From the NCBI GenBank assembly GCA_036852015.1, contig JAANDG010000419.1, positions 62,001 through 126,000 of the forward strand: a stretch of DNA of 64,000 nt. The letters are read 5' to 3'. Shown one piece after another: positions 29,316-42,300 of the stretch. The stretch comes from Pelodera strongyloides. Lineage: Eukaryota > Nematoda > Chromadorea > Rhabditida > Rhabditidae. The notes below the pieces were generated by a model. That model had not been told where the DNA came from and ran no database searches. It saw only the letters and a program-made list of their open reading frames with translations. Each line of letters opens with the position of its first letter. Position 1 is the first letter of the stretch. A program made the position numbers and the translations under genes.

Positions 29316-31426
29316 CTACTGAGTTTTCTTTATTCCGCTCAATGTCGGATTATCAGGTAGTGGACCAAGTACATCGTTCTCCATGAAGTGTTTCGTATGT
29401 ATTCTGGGACCTGAAAACAAAACGATATTACTAGTACGATACGGACCGTACACAATATTTTTTCTGAATATTATTCATCATCACTTTTAATGTGTTAAAA
29501 TACATTATGCCTCTAAAGCCAAATACCGGCCGGTTCCTGAAACGCAACTGTATTCTTACGTATTTAAGCAAAGCTGCTCGAATTTAACTCGATTTTTTAT
29601 TTTAATTTACGTTAATTTGCATAAGCAGCACAGGAATGCTAGTGTACTCGATGCGTTTCAAAAACCGGCCGGTATTTCGCTTTAAAAAAATCCAAGTCAT
29701 TAATACCATGAGGGACCCTACCCTAGTGATCGACCGTTTGTATTAGTTCGAATACTTTTGATCACCACTTGGATGAAAGTAGGATGAAAATTTGACAAGT
29801 AATAGTGAAAACACACCAATTCTTCGTGGACCACGCTCCTTTACTGGATCCTGTTCTCGGTTATTGCACAATAAGAATAGACCAGTAAATAGAGCACTAG
29901 CAACTAAAATAAGCGTAACGGATACGCATACAAACAAATAAACAAACTAATCATGCTACCTTCTTGCATTACCATGTAATTTGAGTTTCTCGCGATCTAA
30001 ATTGAAATACTAATAGTAATATCACATACTAAGTTCATCTTCTCCTGTTTTTGAATAAATGGTTATTTGGTATTTGGTAAATGATTAATCACACTACATG
30101 GACCTACCATAGTTGTTGCTTATTATTACCAAACTACAAACTACAAACCTGAAATTCCGGCGATGAACAAATTTGCATATATCGGTTTTGTCGTACGGTA
30201 GTGGAAAATTTCCGCAAGCATTTGAGAAGCCGATACAGTACATAAAAGTGCGTGACACATATGCAAAGGACGGTTGTTGTGATGCAAAATCAGAAAGATT
30301 CTGAAATAGTAAATAATTTATCATTAATATTAATATTCATAATTATGGAGTATCTTGACTTGACACTGTGGGTGTTTATACTTTGTTTCGTCTTCTTTAC
30401 TTATTCAGGTTTGTTTCAATAAACCATTATATAATAATCCACTTCACTGGTCCTCAGGCGCGCAGCGCGGAAATGCGTAGCCGCGTCCGCGGGAAAAGAT
30501 TGCAAATTTGCATTGAAAAAATCGAGACACAGATAAAACTCTTTTCTGGGACTCCGCCTTTCCCAAGCCATCTCTGTTCCGCGGACGCGGTTACGCATTT
30601 GCGCGCCTGAGTGCCTGAGAACATAGTTAACTGGGCCAGTACTATCCTAGTGTAACCTAGATTTCTACGAACTGACTCGAAGAAAGCAAGCAACAAAGTA
30701 AGAAAGCTGATCCCTGACAAGAGGTCTAGTTACCTACGCGAAAAGTAAAATTAAACTTAAAACTAAAATTCCCCACCTTATAATCAGAAGGCATGTCAAA
30801 ACAACGGCAAAGTTTCGAACGGCCAATTCATTCGTTTCATTGTAAATTCGAGAAGAGAATTTAGCACCATTTACAATGGAGAAGAAAAGCGTCCCAGCAC
30901 ACTGCAATCAATCAGAATCAAATAATTTTTTTGCTACAGTTTAAAGCGAAATACCGGCCGGTTTTTGAAACGCATCGTGGACAACGGAATTCTTACCTGT
31001 TTATGCTAATTTGCTAGAATTTAGCTCGATTTTTTATTATAATTTATGTTCATTTGCATGAGCTGCATAAGAATCCTGGTCTACTGGATGCGTCAAAAAC
31101 CGGCCGGTATTTCGTTAAAGAAGAACAAGTATTAGTATTTTTGCAAGCTTGAATTGATGCTATTAAGTTAGATAAACTTGATTCGCTCAAACGCAGACGA
31201 GTAACGTTTATCTCATTGAGCGCACAATTTGCACACAAAAGTGACGGCATGTCAACAAAATACCAGAGGCCATATTCACCACTCCTATTCCCTCGAGGAA
31301 ATGGTCCCTAGGCAAAGAAAATAGCATTCTAATGTGAGAGACGCAGAGAAGAAGACAGGGATTTACCTGAAGCGCAGCAAAAGAAGTCCATGCCCTTAGA
31401 AGACGTTCGCCACTCCACTCGACCAT
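29316..31426 (-). CDS. Tentative small single-pass membrane protein
   Basis: Three minus-strand exons join in phase at GT/AG sites: 31426-31367, 29946-29817 and 29410-29316; 94 aa. The first exon follows a TTTTCTAG acceptor by two bases and encodes MVEWSGERLLRAWTSFAALQ. The second encodes an uninterrupted hydrophobic segment (LFVCVSVTLILVASALFTGL), then a charged stretch NNREQDPVKERGPRR. The third ends FMENDVLGPLPDNP, IKKTQ and TAG. I do not recognise the family. The layout is an N-terminal amphipathic piece, one membrane helix and a hydrophilic tail. The 1.4-kb first intron contains a MITE. Exon 1 ends at a donor that may belong to the neighbouring repeat, so the 5' part is the weakest. Confidence 0.35.
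29512..29685 (+). repeat. MITE family 1 copy
   Basis: Left end CTAAAGCCAAATACCGGCCG, right end CCGGCCGGTATTTCGCTTTAA. It lies in an intron of the tentative minus-strand membrane-protein gene. Confidence 0.85.
30446..30640. repeat. GC-rich inverted-repeat element
   Basis: Arms CACTGGTCCTCAGGCGCGC / GCGCGCCTGAGTGCCTGAG and ATGCGTAGCCGCGTCCGCGG / CCGCGGACGCGGTTACGCAT are inverted around an AT-rich centre. Only one copy was noticed in the window. Confidence 0.75.
30941..31118 (+). repeat. MITE family 1 copy
   Basis: TTAAAGCGAAATACCGGCCG at the left; the right end is slightly eroded (CCGGCCGGTATTTCGTTAA). Confidence 0.85.
31265..31366. repeat. MITE-like element, 'GGCCATATTCACC' family, right end missing
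   Basis: GAGGCCATATTCACCACTCC and TTCTAATGTGAGAGACGCAG are present, but the inverted right end is absent. It abuts the tentative exon at 31367. Confidence 0.65.
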
Positions 31427-31428
31427 AT

Positions 31429-33333
31429 CTAGAAAAGGATCGCAAATTAATTAGCTAATGTTAATCAAGAAATAGTTTTGCTGAATTTTCTACAGCAGAA
31501 TGAAGGAGATCTCCATCAGCTACAGTAGTCGCATACAACACTACTTCCTTTTAAAACCCAACATTCGAGTCTTATAGGTGTAATTACAATATAGCAGCAT
31601 TCTGAACCTAAACGAGCGACAAAAAAGCACAAAAATCAAGTTTTTGCGACTATTTGGCTACAGTAGTCCGTGAGGGTTAATAAGTTTACAGAGCCCAATA
31701 ACAGACTTCATTCAATGAACAACCCCGGATAATTACCATATAAACCTTCATAACTCTTCAGAAACTTCCACAAATTATAAAAATATTTATTAACATATTT
31801 ATTCAACTTGAGAATGGAAAGGCAATGAAAAGAGGAACACAAACATACGAAAAAAAAATTAACTTATTGTTGGAAAAAATTCTAGACATTTCCCTCTTAT
31901 TTCATTTCCAGATATAGAGCTAACCCCTAGGGTCGAATTCACATTCACAATCATGGACCAAACACCCAGGAACCTCCTGTTGCACGGCGCTCATCTGGCA
32001 CACAATTTTCGCGCCATGTCATAGCGGCGCAAATATTCAGATTCGCGTGCCGCACGCGTGGCGTTTTCTGAGTGAAGGTAGGAACCAGGAGCTCCTCATC
32101 AACTAAGGGAGATACGGTTATAAATATAGGGAGCGGGGGAGCGCTTCCTTATGTAGTGAATTACAAGCATTACCTCTATCGACTGAAGTACGATTAGAAG
32201 CTGTACAAAATAAACTAGCCCCATAATCTAATAATACAACCAAAAAATCATTCTCACTTATTCTCAAAAGTATAAAGCATATCAAGAATCGGACTGCAAA
32301 AACAACACAGCGCAAAGTAAAGAACATAAAAATGCAATACAATAGTCAATATAAAAAACGAGGCTTCTCGGCTACAGGGTTCTAGAACAGACTACACAAG
32401 AATCGAATAAAGACTACACAAGAATCGAATATCGTAAGTTGATAATGTGATAGATATATTTTGATTTGAAAAAATTCTAAAAACTAAATAAACAAAAAAT
32501 GGCTTTGATTTGAACACATTCTAAAAACACACATTCTAAAAACTAAATAAACAAAAAAATGGCAAGTAAAAAAACTTAATTCACCAGAATAGAAAATACA
32601 ACACGGGGAAAAAGCATCGGTTTCTGTTTGTTTGCGACCAGTCGAATCCAATTAAAAGTATAAATATAACATTTTAAAGCGGCATGGCACATTATACTAC
32701 TTGTGACAAGTGACATTCTGGGCACTTCCGGCACAGAATGGAACACATATTCCGCATACGTTTCAAAACCACGTGCCATACCGCTTTAACAACAAGGAAG
32801 AAACATGTATTAGAAGTGATGCGAAATTCTCGGCTATATTCTCTACAGTACTTACAAGGGCACAAACTACAAAAATAAACTGACACCCCAAAAATGAGAC
32901 AAAATTTGAAAACCCGTGCCTAAGTCAGAGTAAACGGGGCACATACAAACTACAGACACGGATAGAGTTTGATGACTGACGTGAACCGGGAAACCACGTA
33001 TATGTGTACTTCTCTTCTAATGTATGTTATTGCTTAGGCTTCGTTTCAGGTAACTTTTAACTTCCAACAAAGCTAAATTTCTAGCATCGTAACTTATAAC
33101 TACCAACTCTTACAACAACTACATACCTTTAAACTTACAAAAAAGGCTCCGAATGGAACAAAGGGGCCGGCGGAGGACGGAAAACAGAAATTCTAAGCCT
33201 ACACCAATAAGCATATGTGAGCATTCAACAGAGTAGGAAAAGAAACCAGAAAGTACAAATCAGAGGATAATAAACTATAAACATCAAAGTACAAACTTCA
33301 AACTTCAAACAAACTTGGACCAAGTCTAGAAGT
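31429..33333. other. Intergenic region downstream of PA200
   Basis: Mostly AT-rich and without a supported gene. A GC-richer stretch at about 31930-32110 is open in more than one frame on both strands and could hide a short terminal exon, but no partner exon was found. A TTAA element occupies 32674-32789. The PA200 3' UTR should begin at its right edge. Confidence 0.4.
32674..32789. repeat. TTAA element, 'AAAGCGGCATGGCAC' family
   Basis: The left TTAAAGCGGCATGGCACATT and right ACGTGCCATACCGCTTTAA are inverted. Right-end-like sequences recur at about 36.95, 58.06 and 62.37 kb. Confidence 0.75.
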
Positions 33334-36287
33334 CTAGACGTAGTAGTTCGGTGACACCAGAAGGTCCGTCAGCAACGTAAGTTGATCATCCGAGAAGGCA
33401 GTCTTGTGCTCGTGCCTATAAACAATCAAATCAAAAGTTGGCACACTTTTCATCAGTTCCTCTTTCCCATTACAATGTACTTTACTTTTAATTAACTAAC
33501 TATATTATTAACTACATTAAATTAGCTCTAACTAGCGCAACTCGCTATTCTTACTAAGCACTTGATAATTAGCCATCATAAGTTAGCACCACATAAGTAG
33601 CTAGACCTCCTGAATGTGTCTAGCCTGCGAGTGCTTATCTCTCTATTTTGTTTCTACATGATTATGTACACTTCAAGGAATAAACAGTTAATATATAAAT
33701 ACATATAACTGATTATAATAATTTTATAGGCACACGGCGCTCTGAGCGTGAGCTGTAACGCTGTAAACGAATAAAATGTTAAATTCAGATGTCAATTGTA
33801 GTTATCAAAAGTTATCAAACACCCACCAACTGTCCTGATGAGTTCGCTTGAATTCAGCCAGCGCCTTCTTCACCGTACCCTAAAAATAAACATACGTGTA
33901 TATTTAAAGCGAAATAAAGGCCGGTTTTTGAAACGCATCGTGGACACCTGGATTCTTACTTACTTATGATAAGTTGCTCGAATTTAGCTCGATTTTTTTT
34001 ATTCTAATTTATGCTCATTTGCATAAGATGCATAAGAATGCTGGTGTACTCGATGTGTTTCAAAAACTGGCCGGCATTTGGCTTTAAGGCACCAACAGCC
34101 TGATGTATGTACTAACCAATAAAATGATATGCACTCGCTTCTAACCAACTAATCGGGTCAATAGTTAGAACTTACGGCAACCACTCTATATAAATCTCAA
34201 CCACAAGATCAACATACAAATAAATTAGGCTCAAGAACACAATGTACCGTACACAGACTCAACTATAACCACCACGCATAGCACATTAGACATTAGCAAA
34301 ACAAGTGCGCAACTATATACACAATCAGTATCAGATCCCGTATACTATGCGTAAACTTGTAATTGTAAAACACGTGCACAGGTAAACACTGCTAGATACT
34401 CACTATGTACCGCACGCACTTATACCCCACTACTCAACAATATAACCCAACGAAACAGCTTATTTTATGCTCAATAACCTACCGCACGCCCAAGTATACC
34501 CCAATACCCAAAAACATACCTAGATTGGTCAATCGGTTTCCATAACTACCGTTCCATAACCCATTACCCAATTAAACCCCAATATCCAAAAAAACATAAG
34601 ACATACCCCAATTGGGTTAACATCCGTCGCGTGCTTGCACAGCGTCATCAACACATCAGGCAAGAATGGTGGGACCGAGTAGGGAAATGCGAGCACGAGG
34701 GACGCGAGTCCGAGTGCGCCCGCGTGCCGCACCACAACCGGGTTGCCGGATTTGGAGGCCGCCTGCGTGGCGAAACGTTCCTGCAACCATGAGATTTTCC
34801 TGCGGTATTGATGCCACACTTTTGTCACGAATATTGCTTATAAAAACATACACTAAATAGCATAGATCAAGTGCCAAGAGATTTCGTCTCAACTCTTAGA
34901 GTTGTATAAGTCTTGTTATAAATCTTGTGATGTTTTTCAACGAAATTCAGAACCACTCTACAAAACACTTCCCGTCAATTACTACACTTAAAATGAATCA
35001 ATGAAGTAGCTAGTAAACAAAACTAGATTTATGAACACAAACAAGGTAACGAATGCAAATGTTACAACAAAATAAGACTTTAAAAATCTTTAATGCCTAC
35101 CAGCAGCTGTGGGGTAAATTCAAAGAAACCACAATGTACGAGGCCGGAGAAAACTTCCGAGGCGCCTTCGCGAACCTGAACGCCAGTTATATCTTATATC
35201 ATTATCCACTCCGTTCCGACTAAAGACAGCAGACCTTTTCTCTTTCCCTCTCTCTCACTCCCTCGTCCTTCTCTCTCTCTCTCTCTTCGCTTTATATAAT
35301 TCATAATTCTCTATCACTATCTCCCTCAAGCAAAAAAAAGCTGTCGTACTTGGGTGGAAAGTTAGAAACTAGAAACGCCAATAAATAAACACTGCAAACA
35401 AAATAGCAAAATACCTCAATTTGACAGTCACTCATCAGTGTGGCAAGAATCATACCCAGACGCTCTCTTAAATAAAGCTTGTATTAAATTATTAAATAAA
35501 TGCATTACAAAACTAGGACGCGATCCAGAAACCAGGTACTTCTCAAAAACGGAACACATAGCTACACTGAGGAAACTTGGCGGGTGCGCCGCCTACACCG
35601 GGCCGCAATGCCTGGGCCCAGGGCCACCCGTTTTTTGTAGGCCTCGCACCGGCCAAAGTTTCGCGTTACATTTTATGAACGCATTAGTACGGAACAGACA
35701 GTGAATAAACCGGAACCAAGAAACGTCAAAAAAGCCATCTAAAGGAAAAAGGTAAAGGCGCCTTTAAGATGGGAAAAGTAAGAATTCCGGAAAAAGTTGG
35801 TTCAAGTTCGAAACGCGAGAAAAGTTTAGAGATAGTGCCAACATGAGAGACCACAGACAAACATGAATATCCTGCTTTTCAGCATTATGCAACAATGCAA
35901 CCATCTTGAACTGTTCCGGAATTCTTCAAACCTTTCCCATGTCGAACGCGCCTTAAAGCGAAATACCAGCCGGTTTTTGAAACGCATCTCAAATATCAGC
36001 ATTCTTATGCAGTTATGCTAAAAGGGGTCTATTGGGGTCTATTTTTTATTCAAATTTATGCTCATTTGCATATGAAGCATAGGAAAGCTGGGAGTACTCG
36101 ATGCGTTTCAAAAACCGGCCGGTCGTTAGCTTTAATTTAAAAAAAAGAACAGGAAAACAACAACACTTACCTCAATGGCGTGAAAACAAAGAGATTCGAG
36201 AAGATGAGCATTTTGAGGAATTTTGTGAGCGCCAACTTGGCTTTCCACCAGCACGGCTCGGAGAGGAACTGCAAGTTAATATACATA

Positions 36288-36341
<54 letters not shown>

Positions 36342-36349
36342 GCAATAAC

Positions 36350-36383
<34 letters not shown>

Positions 36384-39300
36384 GCAATAATAATAACAAT
36401 AGTAATAATAATAATATCAATGCAAGAAAACTAAAAACTGGTAATAAAAGGCAGAAATATAAAACACTGCTTACAGATTTCAACTCAACCCCAAAATCGT
36501 CATGTTTCAGGAAATCCATAACCGTTGATAAAAATCATTGCATTTAATACGGAGAGTTCGTGAGCCAAGCAAGAAATTGGCAGCTGGCAATAGAGTAAAT
36601 ATACAATATGAGTTCGACTACAAACTACATATACAATATAGCCTACAAACTACGAAATGTTCCTCACAAACTACAAACCACTCACCTGCTCGATGACATT
36701 CACCACATGGGGAGCAATTCGAGGAGTGACGAGTACCGTGCTCATTAGGTCGCGGAACAATGAGGTGCAATTGCTCGTCAATTCTTCGTCACTGAAAATA
36801 TTGCGTTAGGCAGAAAATTACAAAAGCCATAACCATAACGCAGTCATTTGCTATATTGTGGACTTTCGGCGGCACAGACGGAACACAACTTGCACACATA
36901 CACACTCAACACATTACATGACAATGGTCGTCAAACGTGTGTCACACCGCTTTAATGGAACTAGTGACATTGCTCCTATTCGTACATTTACCCACAAGCC
37001 ACAGATATTAGCAAAATGCCAGCAAGTGCCATATAGATACTGAGTTCCCGCTATTTAGGTCCACATGCTCAATTAATAAGCCAAAACTAAAACAAATAAA
37101 CTATACCGTACCCCACATCATTTGAAAAGTGCGCCAACAAGGGCACATAGTTGACAAACTGTGGTGTCCAGGCCACATAACTTTGCAGAGTTGCGTTGAA
37201 CATGAAGCCGATCAGGGTTTTCAGGGCCAGACGAGATTGCTGGAAAAAAAATAGAAAGATAATTGGCTAATTATCCTAATGGCTATGGACTAAACAATGA
37301 ACCAGGCACCAAAGGTCTAGTTCACTGGTGTACAGTACAAAATTAGTGAGGACCTGGACCTGGACCAGACCAGCACACTGGAGGTTTCAGGGCCGCAGGG
37401 CCCATCATTTTGTGAAAAGATTAGCCAGTTATAGTTTGAAAGTTAATATAATATCCAAAGAGGCGAGGCGATAAAAGAAAAAAAGATGTATTTTAGCTAG
37501 GAAACTTTCGAAACATTAGCAATAATAAATACAATATTAGCAATAGTGAGGCAACCTCAAATAAAAGAAACTTCTGGAGGAAAAGGAATATATGAGAAAT
37601 AACGTGAGTTTTAAAACAACCCTGTTACGTTGCAAACCATGCGATGAGCGGAAAAGGCGCACCAATTTTTTCTTAGTGCTTTAATATCATAAGTGGGGCT
37701 AGGGATAGGAGTTTTCGTTAAATGATAAATAGTAACAAATGGATTTAATTATTTCATACGTATTAAACACAGAACTTACCTTCCTTACGAAATTAGCTTG
37801 CTGAAATAGTAACTGACTATAGATAATTACTCTTTAGCTTTTATTGATACTGACGTACATTATACTGATCAGCAGCAGAAAGAGCTTCTTAAAACACCTA
37901 GTACGAGCTTGACTCTTCCCCTATTTTTTTACGAAATTCATGTTTCTCGTTTGTGTTTACATGCCTTCTGTATACTACACATACAGACTGTTGTGAGAAT
38001 ACAATACAATTAAAAAGGAATTAAAACAGCGCAGCTATAGTCCTGACACCTAACAAAACTACTATTACTATAATGTGCTTGTAACCGTTCATGTAGTGAA
38101 CAGGTAGTCAAAAGTCACTGGGCGCGATTCACGCTTGTCTAATACCAATATCCCAATTTTCAGAGCACAATAAAAATGGTAGTCCGAATTTCAAGAATTC
38201 CACATAAACAAAACACCAAACCAACCTTTTTCATATCATCCACATCTCCATTTAGACCATTTCCATTTCCGTTGGGTTCCATTGCACAAACACCATCAAT
38301 TGCCTTTGAAGACTTCAGACGCGCCTCGTCCCATACTGGGCCCAACTAAAAAAGCAATTACACATGCAACAATTATCCGGTGTACATGGGTCAAGGAAAA
38401 CCGGCCAACGTTCATAAATTTCATTTAGTCTTAGTCTCCGCTTAAATAATTGCACACTTTCAGATCATTTGCGGATTTACTGATCCATTTATGTATAGTA
38501 AATTCAGCACTCTAGAAGCGGAAAGACCATACCAAAAACTGACACTCCGAATACAGTATCCTAATTTCGTAAGCTTTTAAAATTCAATAAAAAAACTCAC
38601 ATGAGGATCAATCATCGTCAATACATCATCATATCCGGGCAGTTTCATACTGGCAGGATACGAAGGGTCCTGGTACACTTCCACGAGTTCGTACCAAGCA
38701 ATTGTAGTCAAACATCTACAAGAGTGAATAATTAGATATACGGTAATTGAAGAGGGAGGGCGCTATATAACATGGCATTCAGAAAAGTATTCTCGATAAC
38801 TGCAATTCAATTTCAAAACCACCTGGCATGCCTCTTTAATTTTATTATCTTTTTATACACATTTATACACATCTTTTTTTAAATTACATTTATAAGGTAT
38901 CTTTTAAAATTTAAAAAAAAATGTTTGAATATCAGGTTTAACATGTATAACTCTGCATGTTTGTGCGCACCTTTATGGTGTAACAAATTATTACTATTAA
39001 AAAACTCACACTCCCAATCTCTCCCTCAGATTCTGATATCCTTGCGTGATAAGGGGTTGCAGACGTGGTAACAGACGGTGCCACAATGAAACAGATCTCC
39101 ACTCCCATTGGCAAACAGCGCCTTGGACGAGGAACAGGCGACTGAAAGAATGGACATAAATACAAAAAACGTTATTGTCTTGTGATTGCTATTGGTTTCG
39201 TGATATTTTGCCCTGTTTCTTCCCCTGTGTTTGTTTCTAGTCCAATTTAGTGTTTTGTTTACAGGTATTTATTCCATTGTCCTGAAGATGCCGAAAGGCG

Positions 39301-42300
39301 AAACGTTGACATAAAGATTTGGTTTACATCTGTCCATCTGTCTTACCGGACCGGGAGTCGTATAAGCTCGAAGATTCTACTTATATGAAATCACCTTCTC
39401 CCAAATGGAGCACGCGTACACAAAAAATAAATAAAAAGTTCGTACGAGATAGGCGCCTTGAAGCCGTATTGTACCAAAATTTGCATACGATACGAACTCC
39501 CTACGTATCTTATGAAATTTTTGGTGCCCGTCCGAAACTTCCGGCGCCAAATTAACTAGGATACGTAGGATATTCGTATCATATGCAAATTTTCCAGAGA
39601 AGGTACAATACGGCTTTAAGATATAGGAAAAGTAGGTTAGGTTAAGTCCGCGACCAACATATGTGAAATAGTGAAAGTATGCTTTAGCGTCGAATTTACA
39701 TTTCACAATTAATACCAAAATGTTTCAGTCACACTTATACTAGCATGGCTTCGCACCGACACTAATCCGAAGACAAAGATTTCTTGCTAACACTATGGGC
39801 GCATTCGAGTTGGGCAAAATGCATAAATTTCGCGAAATATTCTGTTCGAGTTGATAGGGTGAGAGAGTATTGACAAATAAGAGGGCCCAGGAAAAAAATA
39901 TTTCCAAGGCTCTGCGTCTCTCATATGAGCGGGATATTTCGCAGCGCTCTAACGCTGGCTAACCGTGAACTCGAACTGATTATTTCGCGAAATTTATGCG
40001 TTTTGCCCAACTCGAATGCGCCCTATGTAATTACCAGCAATGGTGAATACCAGCTGCTAACTTTGCCTGGCTCAGTATCGCTCATTGTATCAACTCAACT
40101 TTCTGTATTACGAATAAACACTATATTATTATCGTCTACTCTTGATCGCTCAGTATCCTTTTGTACAAATATCTATGAAACATAACACACTGACGTAAAG
40201 TAACTGAAACCCACGATGCCATTTGATAGTTGCTTTCCGTTGGTCGGTCAAGTAGACCGTAAAGTACTTCGATGAGAGGCTGGAGCACTCGTGCTTCCGA
40301 CGACCCGCATACTGTAGCCATTGCAACACCCCAATTCTTCTGAGAATCCTCCTGCAAATCAGACAAATTCATAAAAGAAAGCTATGAGTTTGTTATAGAT
40401 ATTGTGAGTCCTGCTTGATGATAAGAGAAGAATCAGTTTGAGACCACGTTGGGTATATAGCATATTTTGAACCAATGCTACTACCGTAACACTTGTACAC
40501 ATATACCAACAAACAAACAAATGATGATACCTTCATTTCCTGTAGGGTTTCCATTAATAGTGGGCCAAGCCATGCCCACAATTCTTGTTGCTTCTCGTAC
40601 CTTAAACGAAATTATTTCTATTTTTTATCCATAAACGAGTAATTGCGGGATAATACCTACTCGTCTTGTACGTAAACTCTTTTTCTTTATGATACACATT
40701 ATGATTTTTCTCAATGGCACAAAATTCGGCTCTAGTGCTAAATTATTACCTACCACCTATGTTACGATGGACTGCCGACCACATCGAATAATCATATACA
40801 ATTACAATCATTCAGAAGAAAAACACCGGCATTAAAGCAGTATTGTACCTAGTTTGGGAAATTTGCATATGACACACATAGCCTATGCAAAGTGTATGCC
40901 CGAAGCTAGCCATACGGGCACACACTTTGCATAGGATACGCTTATCTTATGCAAATTTCCCAAACTGGGTACAATACTGCTTTAAACAGAACACTTTCAA
41001 CAATTAACATATAAGTATGCAAAATCAATGCTCCGCTCCTGAATCCCACCTCCACAACTTCGATCCATTGATGATTCCGCAAACCATTTCAGCCGCCAGT
41101 TTCTGGTGGAATTCCTTTTCCGATGCGCACAATACCTCCAGATGCTTTCGGAACACAGGCGCCAGCATGTCATTGTAGCAGCGGAACAAACCCTACAAGA
41201 ATCACGCTGAATAATTAGCCTAAGCAATTATAACCGCTCACGGCGCTCATTTCATATCTTCATTGAAACATGCAAAATCAAAACCACATAAGGAGCTAGA
41301 CCTCCTGAATGTGTCTAGCCTGTGAGTGTTTATCTCTCTATCCTGTATATGTTTATGAACATTTATGGAATAAAGAGTTATATATAACCAAATGCTCGGG
41401 AAGGGAGGACCACAAACACTGCCTGATAATTATAAACCATTCCCGAAAATTAGTGCAGGACCACAAACATACTCCTCGAGAATTGCAATTACCTGGAATA
41501 GCGAAAAGTTGACCGAGTTGAACATGTCGTCTCCATCTTCCTTCTTCTCCTCTACACACATCAGAGTGCGAAGTCTTAAAATATACGAAATTGATCAAAG
41601 ATCTAATGAAACGCCGCGCTCCGGCAGCGCAAAAATGAGGTTCCGCCACAGTGGAGCGGCGCATCCCCCAGAAATGGGTTGCGCCATGTTGCGAGAAAAT
41701 GTAATTCCAGTGAGCGCGGCACGTACGCCAACAGGAACTTGGAGGTATCATCGTATTGTTAGGTTAACTTAATTGATAATAAATTTTCTGTGATCGAAAA
41801 ATTGGAGTATTGGACGAGCGGGAATCGAACCTAGCGTCTTTGGATTGCCGGTCCACTGCGTTAACCACTACGCTACCGCCACCCACCACCAAATGTTTCA
41901 GTCGCATACCCGAACGGGCGAGAGGCCTGTTATTATTTGCATTCACTTTGGCATATAATAATTGCTAATGTACTAACAAACCTTTCCGAGAAATCCGGAT
42001 CCCTGAATGTGTCGACAATAAACTGGTCAGTCTCGTTCAACTCGCTTTCGTCTCGATTCACGGCCGCTTGTTCTGCTAGCGTTCCGTACCTGGAGTTTCA
42101 CAATTGTAATCCAAGTAAATTGTCTCACAGCACACCGTCATATATACATATTACGTGTTCTTTTTTGTTGATTTACATTTATTGTTTGTACGAGTGCTAA
42201 TTGATTTTTGTCTGTCAGTAACAAATCATTTCATTCACAATCACAAAACTACGTAAAAAAGATAACGAATGAATTTCTCACCGAACAGATTATTTTTACT

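Noticed and set aside
31930..32110. GC-richer stretch open in two minus frames and one plus frame, with terminal-exon-like ends
   Set aside because: The competing frames cannot be separated, and no partner exon with compatible phase was found.
36101..36547. 148-codon frame with long poly-Asn (plus) and poly-Leu frame (minus)
   Set aside because: Created by the (TAA)n microsatellite running across a real PA200 exon on the minus strand.
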